6,310 nt of DNA from DATKMG01 sp035541995 (GTDB taxonomy: Bacteria > Acidobacteriota > Terriglobia > Versatilivoradales > Versatilivoraceae). The notes beneath the pieces are model-generated. The model was given only the letters and a program-made list of their open reading frames with translations. It was not told where the DNA came from and searched no databases. This document shows, in pieces, positions 1 to 5,572 of this stretch; position 1 is the stretch's first letter, and every line of letters starts with the position of its first letter. The translations under genes and the position numbers were made by a program. The stretch spans positions 1 to 6,310 of the forward strand of contig DATKMG010000474.1 of NCBI GenBank assembly GCA_035541995.1, in the 5' to 3' direction.

Positions 1-210
1 TCCCATCGAGAGTCTCCTTGATTGATTGTTTCTTTCTGACAATCTGGAAAATGGCACTGCTCTCCACCTTTGCGACCAATCCAGGGCCGCGGATCCCAGT
101 TAAGAATCGGTCTGAACGTGGAGCACTCCTTGTGGTTCACATCCCCGGTTGAGAGCACTCACGAGACAAAAAATGCATCCCCACAAAATTCGAGTGCCGG
201 TATCGAAGAT

Positions 211-936
211 TCAGAGGTGCTGGTAATTCGAGTTTTGTGTAGCCACGTTTAGCTGCTTGCTGGTGCCGTCGATCACCACACTGGAAACATGATTTGTTCC
301 GTCAGGCAGGCGGCTGAATTGCACCGTCAGGTTCATGGCATCCTTCGGATCGTCCATGTAGGAAGCGATCTGGAGGCTGAGCAATTGCTTCTGCTCCTTG
401 TCGAAAATCAGGGTCATGGAATCCTGGGGCTTCAGATAATTGTGGAAGACGATCTTAATTTCGTTGGGAGCTCCCCCTCCCGGAATCAAGCTGATGTTTC
501 CCGCTGCGTATGCCTGTTGAATCATATCTTTATCCGGCGGGACATATTGTTGAGCTAATGCCTTCATCTGTTCGGCATAGTCTTTGTACTCTTCCTTTTT
601 TTTCTCGACGACATGCCTCTTCAGGCGGCCTCCACTTTCCGAGGTGTCTTCCGGCGGGTCAAGGGAAGTCTTTTGCGGCTTGCCATCCGGGCCAAGGCGC
701 ACCTGAAAATGCTGCTGCTTCTTGAGTTCGCCTTTGAGGCTGATGTTGACCTGTTCGACCCAGGTGTATTGCGCGATGGACTGCTTGTTTTTGGCCATCG
801 ACTCCTTGAGCTCCGCGACCCGCTGCTGGAGTTCCGGGCCTTGCGCCTGAGCAGGGAGATGGCAGATGGCTCCCGCCGAAGCGACAAGGACCGGCAAAAA
901 GATGGTTCGAAAGACGCGCGATACATGGATTTTCAT
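211..936 (-). CDS. Exported protein of unknown function, Lys/Gln-rich
   Basis: This encodes a 241-residue protein whose function I do not recognise. Residues 1-31 form a Sec-type signal peptide: basic n-region (K2, R7, R10), hydrophobic core at about 12-25, and an AQA cleavage motif at 29-31. The mature protein is therefore probably periplasmic or surface-located. Residues 34-56 are polar and probably helical. Next come a strand-like segment (57-81, including YTWVEQV and VRLGPDGKPQ), a highly charged helix (about 104-130, GGRLKRHVVEKKKEEY) and a beta-rich C-terminal half with FHNY and SRLPDGTNHV segments. No catalytic motif is evident. The start is supported by a GAGGA ribosome-binding site at 946-942, 5 nt before the ATG. 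The gene begins 35 bp after the stop of the DUF4136 gene and is probably its operon partner. I recall similar unnamed proteins in Acidobacteria, but that is memory and not a search. No clear terminator follows it. Confidence 0.8.
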   Translation of the reverse strand: MKIHVSRVFRTIFLPVLVASAGAICHLPAQAQGPELQQRVAELKESMAKNKQSIAQYTWVEQVNISLKGELKKQQHFQVRLGPDGKPQKTSLDPPEDTSESGGRLKRHVVEKKKEEYKDYAEQMKALAQQYVPPDKDMIQQAYAAGNISLIPGGGAPNEIKIVFHNYLKPQDSMTLIFDKEQKQLLSLQIASYMDDPKDAMNLTVQFSRLPDGTNHVSSVVIDGTSKQLNVATQNSNYQHL

Positions 937-971
937 GAAAGTCCTCGCAAACTGATTCTTCGAACGGGCTG

Positions 972-1520
972 CTACTTGCCGCTTTTCGGCGGAAAATTCT
1001 TCAAGAGCTTCTGCATGGCCTTGTCGAGATTCTTTTGCTTCTTGCCCTCATTGGCGCTGGGATCGAGGGTCTTGGATACGCGACCGGTCCAGACGAGCTG
1101 CTTGGTGGCGGGATCGTACATGTCCAGCACGAGTGTGCCCGTGCTAATGGTGGATTGTTGCGCCGAGGCCATCCCGCCGCCCCAGCGGATGCCGCCCGTT
1201 CCGTAAGCGTTCCACTGTTTTTCCTGTGAGATAGAGACCTGGTAGCCGATAAGAAGGTCGGCAGTGTTACCAGCGGAAGCGGTAAAGCCTTTGGCAGTCA
1301 ACTGAGAATCAATGGATTGCTTGATTTGCGCATCAATGATCTGATTGGGTTGAACCGCGCCCTCGATCGGGACCCATTTATACGTATGATATTTCGTGAA
1401 GTCGACGCCTGGCATGGAATTGGTGCTCACATCCTGGGCGGGTACCATGGCGCATGCCAACATCGCGAGCAATAGCCCAATTGAGAACCTCGACGTCACT
1501 TTGCAAAGTTCTTGCCACAT
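972..1520 (-). CDS. DUF4136 domain-containing exported protein
   Basis: This 182-residue protein matches the DUF4136 family, a set of small envelope proteins, often lipoproteins, with no established biochemical role. Residues 10-28 form a hydrophobic export signal. Cys23 sits in MLAC, a poor lipobox, while VPA at 26-28 could be a signal peptidase I site, so lipoprotein status is uncertain. Family hallmarks are the opening DFTKYHTYKW (40-49), the helix IDAQIKQSIDSQLTAKGF (62-79), the strand ADLLIGYQVSIS (87-98), a Gly/Trp-rich loop (103-118) and the C-terminal segment TLVLDMYDPATKQLVWTGR (129-147). The tail is lysine-rich and ends in a helix. The ATG at 1520 is well supported by AGGAGA at 1533-1528, 7 nt upstream. 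Transcription probably continues into the downstream gene after 35 bp. The 118-bp gap to the upstream FGE-like gene has room for its own promoter, but I see no convincing one. Confidence 0.87.
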   Translation of the reverse strand: MWQELCKVTSRFSIGLLLAMLACAMVPAQDVSTNSMPGVDFTKYHTYKWVPIEGAVQPNQIIDAQIKQSIDSQLTAKGFTASAGNTADLLIGYQVSISQEKQWNAYGTGGIRWGGGMASAQQSTISTGTLVLDMYDPATKQLVWTGRVSKTLDPSANEGKKQKNLDKAMQKLLKNFPPKSGK

Positions 1521-1527
1521 TGCTGTT

Positions 1528-1533
1528 TCTCCT
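1528..1533 (-). promoter_or_regulatory. Ribosome-binding site of the DUF4136 gene
   Basis: AGGAGA on the minus strand, 7 nt before the ATG at 1520. It is a near-consensus Shine-Dalgarno and fixes the start in preference to in-frame extensions upstream. Confidence 0.75.
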
Positions 1534-1638
1534 GTTCTGAATCGCGCCTCGAAAACCTGATTTGTTCTCGAACCGAGATTCCTTCCATTCTTGTGAGATG
1601 TTTCTTCTTAAACTGTTTTCAGCTGGCATTCTTCTGTG

Positions 1639-2829
1639 TCAACTGGTTCCCTTGCTCGCGACACAGCGAAAACCGAGATGATTTGTTCCCGTGCTTACTT
1701 CACCTTTACCCCGGGTTCCAACCATGTAGCGCGAGCAGTACTGATCGGTACAGAGAAACGATCCGCCGCGGTGGACTTTTTTCTTCTCGCTTGGCTCCGC
1801 GGGATCCCAAGGAGTTTCCGGGCCTTTCGGATTGCGAGCCACACCGCCAACCTTGGCGAGCTCCGCATAGTAATCCGGGCGGTACCAGTCGGAGGTCCAC
1901 TGCCAGACGTTTCCGGCCATGTCGTAAAGCGCGTAACCATTCGGGGCGTATTTGCCCACCGGCGCGATACCGATGAAACCATCCGCGCCCGAATCCTGGT
2001 TAGGAAAATGGCCTTGAAACGTGTTGGCCATCCATTGTCCGTTGGGCTTAAATTGGTCTCCCCAAACGTAGGGCTTCCCCGCAAGTCCACCGCGCGCGGC
2101 GAATTCCCATTCCGCCTCCGTAGGCAGGCGCTTATGCGCCCATCTCGCATAGGCTTGGGCGTCGGCATAGGCCACCTGTACGACGGGATAGTTTTCTTTC
2201 CCTTTGATGGAGCTGTTCGGGCCGGTGGGGTGGCGCCAGTTCGCACCCTTGACGTAGCTCCACCATTGCAAATGATTGTTCAAGGAGACATCGTGGCCGG
2301 GAGGGGAAAAGACGACTCCTCCGGCATAAAGATTTTCGGGTGGGGCGCCCGGGAAGTCCGCCTGCGTAGGAGTTTTCTCCGCGATTGTGACGTAACCCGT
2401 CGCTTTTACGAACTCGGCGAACTGGGCGTTGGTGACATCCGTCTTGTCCATGAAAAAGCCGTCCACGTAAACTCTGTGAATAGGCCGGGAATCGGCTGTG
2501 GCGCGCATCCCCACCATATCCATATCGGGAGGATCGGCTGCGCCCATTGAAAACTCGCCTCCAGGAATCCACACCATTCCCCGCGGTGCGGGCTGTGGAG
2601 GCGGCTGAGTGTTCGGAACGGTTGGGGCAAAACCGGCGCCGCCACTTGCGGGGGAGCTGGACCCGGCTTGCACCGGGCTGGTATGAGAGCGAAAAGCGGC
2701 TGCGCAGAGCAAGGCGATCAGCAGCGAACAGAGGGCAAGGCGAGGAAGGAGCCTGGATGGCGTCCGATGACGCCCTTTGGCGACATTGTCGCCGGAGTTT
2801 TCCTTGCGGGTTTTCTCTTTCTGTTTCAT
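1639..2829 (-). CDS. Exported or membrane-anchored formylglycine-generating-enzyme (SUMF1/FGE) family protein
   Basis: This 396-residue protein carries a full FGE-sulfatase (SUMF1) domain at about 84-392. True FGEs oxidise a cysteine in type I sulfatases to formylglycine, using copper and oxygen. The domain begins RGMVWIPGGEFSMG (83-96). It then has the family landmarks VDGFFMDKTDVTNAQFAEFV (122-141), VKGANWRHPTGP (193-204), KRLPTEAEWEFAARGG (233-248), PNGYALYDMAGNVWQWTSDW (296-315) and GFRC (386-389). Most FGE-like bacterial proteins lack the catalytic cysteine pair, but here GGSFLCTDQYCSRY (355-368) has Cys360 and Cys365, with the same spacing as Cys336 and Cys341 of human FGE. The domain is preceded by a charged N-terminus, a hydrophobic segment (27-46) and a Ser/Pro-rich linker (50-82). 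This suggests export or membrane anchoring, which is unlike the soluble cytosolic FGEs studied in bacteria. No sulfatase lies in the window, so the substrate is unknown. The start lacks a clear Shine-Dalgarno and is less certain than the domain call. Confidence 0.9.
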   Translation of the reverse strand: MKQKEKTRKENSGDNVAKGRHRTPSRLLPRLALCSLLIALLCAAAFRSHTSPVQAGSSSPASGGAGFAPTVPNTQPPPQPAPRGMVWIPGGEFSMGAADPPDMDMVGMRATADSRPIHRVYVDGFFMDKTDVTNAQFAEFVKATGYVTIAEKTPTQADFPGAPPENLYAGGVVFSPPGHDVSLNNHLQWWSYVKGANWRHPTGPNSSIKGKENYPVVQVAYADAQAYARWAHKRLPTEAEWEFAARGGLAGKPYVWGDQFKPNGQWMANTFQGHFPNQDSGADGFIGIAPVGKYAPNGYALYDMAGNVWQWTSDWYRPDYYAELAKVGGVARNPKGPETPWDPAEPSEKKKVHRGGSFLCTDQYCSRYMVGTRGKGEVSTGTNHLGFRCVASKGTS

Positions 2830-2871
2830 CGCACAGTCTAATCCGCAGTTGTTCGCATTAACCTATCCGGC

Positions 2872-2887
2872 AGCCTCTTAAGCGGCT
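2872..2887. repeat. Imperfect 16-bp palindrome upstream of the FGE-like gene
   Basis: AGCCTCTTAAGCGGCT is symmetric at 7 of 8 paired positions, centred on CTTAAG. It lies 42 bp before the FGE-like start codon. It could be an operator or a small hairpin in the leader. The evidence is symmetry and position only. Confidence 0.35.
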
Positions 2888-2915
2888 ATTGAGAATGCCC
2901 CGAGTGCTGGCGAGG

Positions 2916-2925
2916 AACAATTGTT
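2916..2925. repeat. Perfect 10-bp palindrome AACAATTGTT
   Basis: AACAATTGTT lies in the 180-bp gap between the yceI stop and the FGE-like start, in an AT-rich patch that could hold the promoter for the FGE-like gene. On the minus strand TTGAAG and TAACTT flank this patch with 17-bp spacing, but both are weak matches to -35/-10 elements. It is a possible operator, and chance cannot be excluded for a 10-bp palindrome. Confidence 0.3.
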
Positions 2926-3009
2926 AAAAGTTACAGCTTCCTTCTCGCAGCTTCAATTCGAAAATAGACCGGCAGATCGCAGGGTCGCGCCCGAGTCCTG
3001 CTTGCCAGG

Positions 3010-3603
3010 CTATTGCTTCAGGACGAGCGGGGGCCCGCTGACGCGCTTCGCCTTCAGGTTGACTGTGACTTCGACGCGGTCGGCGATTTTGATGAAGGGA
3101 ATGCTGCTGTTCATGCCGAACTCCTTGCGGTCGAAGGCCATGGTCCCCTTGATTTCACCCTCGCCTTTCGCTCTGGCTTCCGCCGCGTCCGCGAGCGTAA
3201 ACGTCAGCGTTTCGGGCTTGGAGACTCCTCGAATGGTAAATGTTCCAGGCAGGTCAAAGGTGGCGGGTCCGGTCTGCACAATCTTGTCGGAGTGAAAGGT
3301 GATGTACGGATCATCCTTGGCGTTGAAGAAGTCTTTGCTCCTCAGCTTGTCGTCCTTCATGCCGCTTCCGGTGTTTACGGTGACCGCTTGAATTTTGATA
3401 TCCATCACGCCAGTCGTAACGTCGGTGGACGGGAATGTCATGCTGGCGTCCCACTTCTCGAATTTCCCCTCCAGGGCCACGGATGCCTTCACGTAGAACT
3501 GAATGGTGCTCTGTTCCGGCGTAATCACGAAAACGGGTTTTTGTGCGCGCGTGAGTGACGGGAGCAGGGCCGAGGCTACGAGACACAGAATCGCAAATCG
3601 CAT
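3010..3603 (-). CDS. YceI-family periplasmic lipocalin-like protein
   Basis: This encodes a 197-residue YceI-family protein. The family has an extended eight-stranded antiparallel beta-barrel, and its structurally studied member binds a polyisoprenoid chain. Roles in isoprenoid transport or storage or in stress are proposed, but not settled. Residues 1-20 form a signal peptide with a core at 3-17 and cleavage after TRA (18-20), so the protein is periplasmic. Family features are the opening FVITPEQSTIQFYVKA, the segment KFEKWDASMTFPSTDV, the KLRSKDFFNAKDDPYITF motif, FTIRGVSKPETLTF, and the late MAFDRKEFGMNSS motif followed by the closing strand DRVEVTVNLKAKRV. The reading frame is open upstream to 3747, but the start at 3603 is preferred because the signal peptide begins there and AGGAGAG lies 5 nt upstream. 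The gene is divergent from the kinase operon. The next gene in its direction is 180 bp away. Confidence 0.92.
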   Translation of the reverse strand: MRFAILCLVASALLPSLTRAQKPVFVITPEQSTIQFYVKASVALEGKFEKWDASMTFPSTDVTTGVMDIKIQAVTVNTGSGMKDDKLRSKDFFNAKDDPYITFHSDKIVQTGPATFDLPGTFTIRGVSKPETLTFTLADAAEARAKGEGEIKGTMAFDRKEFGMNSSIPFIKIADRVEVTVNLKAKRVSGPPLVLKQ

Positions 3604-3608
3604 GGAGT

Positions 3609-3615
3609 CTCTCCT
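3609..3615 (-). promoter_or_regulatory. Ribosome-binding site fixing the yceI start
   Basis: AGGAGAG on the minus strand, 5 nt before the ATG at 3603. The alternative in-frame ATG at 3618 overlaps this Shine-Dalgarno, and the ATG at 3747 would put about 48 unrelated residues before the signal peptide. Both are therefore unlikely. Confidence 0.8.
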
Positions 3616-3643
3616 CATAACCGAAGAATCTAGCGGCCCGGAT

Positions 3644-3661
3644 ACTGCCATTTGCGGCAGT
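3644..3661. repeat. Inverted repeat ACTGCC-N6-GGCAGT upstream of yceI
   Basis: Perfect 6-bp arms (ACTGCC 3644-3649, GGCAGT 3656-3661) flank a 6-nt spacer. It ends 41 bp before the yceI start, so it is either in the yceI leader as a hairpin or a repressor-type operator. The evidence is symmetry and location. Confidence 0.45.
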
Positions 3662-3671
3662 CGTCCGCTAT

Positions 3672-3685
3672 TGTCAGAAGTGACA
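3672..3685. promoter_or_regulatory. Candidate operator TGTCA-N4-TGACA upstream of yceI
   Basis: Perfect 5-bp half-sites (TGTCA 3672-3676, TGACA 3681-3685) flank GAAG. The site is about 70 bp upstream of the yceI ATG and only 10 bp from the inverted repeat at 3644-3661. The form fits a small dimeric regulator, but I cannot name a cognate family. Confidence 0.4.
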
Positions 3686-3844
3686 GGCGTGTGGGAGCTT
3701 AAAAGCAAGGACTTGAAACCTGCGCTTAGCCCAATAAACAGAGGCAATTGCGGATGAGTCTTCCCCGGGCACTCCGTTTAAGGGGTTCAGGATTGCTTGC
3801 AGTGGCTCTGCTGCCGCTGAGCGGAGAATCGCTACAGGCCGCCG

Positions 3845-3860
3845 TGTGACGGATGTCACA
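3845..3860. promoter_or_regulatory. Candidate CRP/FNR-family operator, TGTGA-N6-TCACA
   Basis: TGTGACGGATGTCACA is a perfect dyad with TGTGAC and GTCACA arms around a 4-bp centre. It matches the TGTGA-N6-TCACA consensus of CRP-type regulators exactly. Its centre is about 39 bp left of the start of the -10-like TATAGT, or around -50 from a predicted start near 3904. That is not one of the standard -41.5 or -61.5 positions. It could act on the kinase operon, on yceI or on both. A cAMP-responsive regulator in this organism is assumed. Confidence 0.5.
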
Positions 3861-3891
3861 GGAAACCCAAGGCAGCTAGCGATAATTTTGC

Positions 3892-3897
3892 TATAGT
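3892..3897 (+). promoter_or_regulatory. Possible -10 element for the kinase operon
   Basis: TATAGT matches the TATAAT consensus at five of six positions and lies in an AT-rich patch (gataattttgctatagt). No good -35 hexamer is present 17 bp upstream (AAGGCA), which would fit an activator-dependent promoter with the dyad at 3845-3860. If it is used, the transcript would start near 3904 and have a leader of about 180 nt. Confidence 0.35.
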
Positions 3898-3907
3898 GCA
3901 GCCACGA

Positions 3908-3949
3908 GTTAGTTGGACGGAGAGATAGGCACCCAAACAACCAACTGAC
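3908..3949 (+). ncRNA. Possible long-range stem in the kinase mRNA leader
   Basis: GTTAGTTGG (3908-3916) can pair with CCAACTGAC (3941-3949), giving nine pairs including one G-U across a 24-nt loop. It would lie at the very 5' end of a transcript started at about 3904. No known leader-RNA family is recognised. Confidence 0.3.
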
Positions 3950-4030
3950 ATTGGCTTGCAAGGCACACTCCACCGCCCGCGGAGTTAGTCCAAGGTTTTC
4001 TCAGTTAATCAGGACGTCTTTCTGCCTTCC

Positions 4031-4063
4031 CTACAGTCAGGCAACCTGAGTGCCTCATTGTAG
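4031..4063 (+). ncRNA. Leader hairpin just before the kinase gene
   Basis: CTACAGTCAGGCA (4031-4043) pairs with TGCCTCATTGTAG (4051-4063) over 13 positions, with a single C-C mismatch and one G-U, closing a 7-nt loop (ACCTGAG). The stem ends 9 nt before the presumed ribosome-binding site (GAAAGAG, 4073-4079) and 21 nt before the ATG. No T-run follows on either strand, so it is not a standard terminator. A role in translation control, mRNA stability or protein binding is possible. Confidence 0.5.
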
Positions 4064-4084
4064 CCCCGTTCTGAAAGAGCGTTT

Positions 4085-5572
4085 ATGACAGCACTGGGGC
4101 CCAGAATCGGCAAATATGATCTTTACGAGATTCGGCCTTTCTCCCATTTTGAAAGGCTGATTGCTGGAGTTGCGCGAATTTTGCCACTCTTTTTTCTCTT
4201 AGCCCCCCTGAGTCCCGCGCGAACCAACGAGCCAAACCGAGTTCTGAAGGTACTGCAAAGCATCTTGATTCATCGGCCGCCCACGGTTTGGGAGCTTAAC
4301 CACTGGTTCATCCTTGGGGTCATTCCTGTATTCCTGATCCAAACGCTGCTCATCGTGGGATTGCTATGGCAGAGGCCAAGCAAGAAGAGATTCCAGAAAA
4401 GACTTCTGGAACAGATGGCCTTCGAAGGGATGCTTTCCGATCCAGCGGGAAAGGCCGTGGCTGCACCGAAAATCGCGCGCGATATCACCGGGAAAAAGGG
4501 GGCCGAGCAGGCCTTAGAGGAAAGTGAGGAACGATTCCGGCTCTTCATGGACCATAGTCCCGCTGTCGCCTGGTTGAAAGATGAACAAGGCCGCTACATT
4601 TACTTGAGCGAGAGTTATCTAAGACAAATGGGCGTCCGCCCGGAGGATCGGTTGGGCAAGACGGACTTCGAAGTCTACCCTCCTGCGATCGCCGAAGAAT
4701 TCCAGAAGAATGACCGGGCAGCCTTGGCCCTGGGATACCCAATCGAAGTGACGGAGGAATCGATGGATTCGCAGGGTGAGCCATGCACGTGGCTAGCCTA
4801 CAAGTTTCGATTTCGAGACACCTCGGGGCAGTTGTTTGTCGGGGGCATCGCCATTGATGTTACCGAGCGGAAGAAAGCACGGGAATCCCTGCAAGCATTG
4901 ACTGGTCGGCTGATCAGTGCCCAGGAAGAAGAGCGCGCACGCCTGGCCAGGGAGCTTCACGATGATTTCAGCCAGCGCCTTGCATTGCTCGGTATCGGCC
5001 TGGGGCAACTCTGGAAGAGACTACCCTCGGAAGACGTTGTAGAGCGTCAAAGAGTGATGGAAATGCTGAAGGGGACCAAGGAGTTGATGTCCGACCTCCA
5101 TACGCTCTCCCATGAACTTCACTCCAGCAGGCTGGAACATGTGGGCCTGGTGTCGGCTCTCGCCGGGCTTTGTAAGGAAATCGGCGAGAGGCATAAGATT
5201 GCAGTGCGTTTCAGCCCTTGTGAGTCTCCGGTCGTCCCCAAGGACGTGGCCTTGTGCCTATTTCGAGTCACACAGGAAGCATTGGGCAACGTAATCAAGC
5301 ACAGCGGGGCCATCGAAGCGCAGGTTGAACTGAGCGCGGATGCCGGCGGCATTGCCCTGCGCATTACGGATCACGGCAGAGGGTTCGACCCGAGTATCAG
5401 AAACGCGCAGGCGGGAATTGGACTGATCGGCATGACCGAGAGGCTTCGGCTGGTTGGAGGCAGGCTTTGCGTGACGTCGCAACCTGATTGCGGGACGGTG
5501 ATTTTCGCGGAGGTGCCTTTAGCCGCAGCCTTGAGTGAAGTACAGGTGAAAAGCCATGCCAGCGGCAAATAG
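4085..5572 (+). CDS. PAS-containing NarX/UhpB-type sensor histidine kinase
   Basis: This 495-residue kinase has a hydrophobic segment at about 27-43, a short external loop, and a second membrane segment at about 75-95. A PAS domain follows (about 146-262, from EESEERFRLFMDHSPA to the PAC ending VGGIAIDVTERKKA). The HisKA_3 dimerisation domain (about 271-350) has EERARLARELHDDFSQRLALL with His292 as the predicted phosphoacceptor. The HATPase_c domain (about 385-480) has the N box TQEALGNVIKHS (Asn402), the G1 box DHGRGF (429-434) and the G2 box GIGLIGMTERL (444-454). All catalytic motifs are intact. The N-terminal part is odd. NRVLKVLQS (51-59) resembles the start, and RPPTVWEL plus the second membrane segment (64-96) the end, of ABC-substrate-binding-type sensor modules, with the roughly 300-residue domain between them missing. 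A second junction lies near 118-130. The operon partner overlaps by 17 nt. The start is supported only by a weak GAAAGAG at 4073-4079. Confidence 0.93.
   Translation: MTALGPRIGKYDLYEIRPFSHFERLIAGVARILPLFFLLAPLSPARTNEPNRVLKVLQSILIHRPPTVWELNHWFILGVIPVFLIQTLLIVGLLWQRPSKKRFQKRLLEQMAFEGMLSDPAGKAVAAPKIARDITGKKGAEQALEESEERFRLFMDHSPAVAWLKDEQGRYIYLSESYLRQMGVRPEDRLGKTDFEVYPPAIAEEFQKNDRAALALGYPIEVTEESMDSQGEPCTWLAYKFRFRDTSGQLFVGGIAIDVTERKKARESLQALTGRLISAQEEERARLARELHDDFSQRLALLGIGLGQLWKRLPSEDVVERQRVMEMLKGTKELMSDLHTLSHELHSSRLEHVGLVSALAGLCKEIGERHKIAVRFSPCESPVVPKDVALCLFRVTQEALGNVIKHSGAIEAQVELSADAGGIALRITDHGRGFDPSIRNAQAGIGLIGMTERLRLVGGRLCVTSQPDCGTVIFAEVPLAAALSEVQVKSHASGK

Larger units (their letters stand above)
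3604..4084. other. Divergent intergenic region, 481 bp, rich in dyad symmetry
   Basis: This non-coding stretch separates yceI (leftward) from the kinase-regulator operon (rightward). Short open frames in it have no ribosome-binding site or recognisable product. It contains inverted repeats at 3644-3661 and 3672-3685 near yceI, a CRP-like dyad at 3845-3860, a -10-like TATAGT at 3892-3897, a long-range stem at 3908-3949 and a hairpin at 4031-4063. Each is listed separately. The number of symmetric elements suggests that both divergent promoters are controlled here, or that the kinase mRNA has a long structured leader. Confidence 0.7.

Noticed and set aside
154..197. GCACTC and GAGTGC inverted arms with a T-run on the minus strand, as a terminator for the 211-936 gene
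   Set aside because: The T-run lies inside the 31-nt loop and not after the stem, and the stem is only 6 bp, so it does not have terminator form.
70..252. 60-residue open frame on the plus strand
   Set aside because: No ribosome-binding site, no recognisable motif, and it runs into the 3' end of the opposing exported-protein gene.
1570..1600. GGTTCGAG on the minus strand, resembling a tRNA T-loop
   Set aside because: No acceptor, D or anticodon arms can be formed around it.
1636..2550. 304-residue open frame on the plus strand
   Set aside because: It is antisense to the FGE-like gene, whose domain motifs are unmistakable. Its translation shows no recognisable motif and no ribosome-binding site precedes it.
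2934..2954. Direct repeat of CAGCTTC with 14-bp period
   Set aside because: Only two 7-bp copies in a short intergenic gap, which is within what chance produces.
3604..3747. Upstream extension of the yceI reading frame
   Set aside because: It would place about 48 residues before a proper signal peptide and would overlap the good Shine-Dalgarno at 3609-3615. The ATG at 3603 is preferred.
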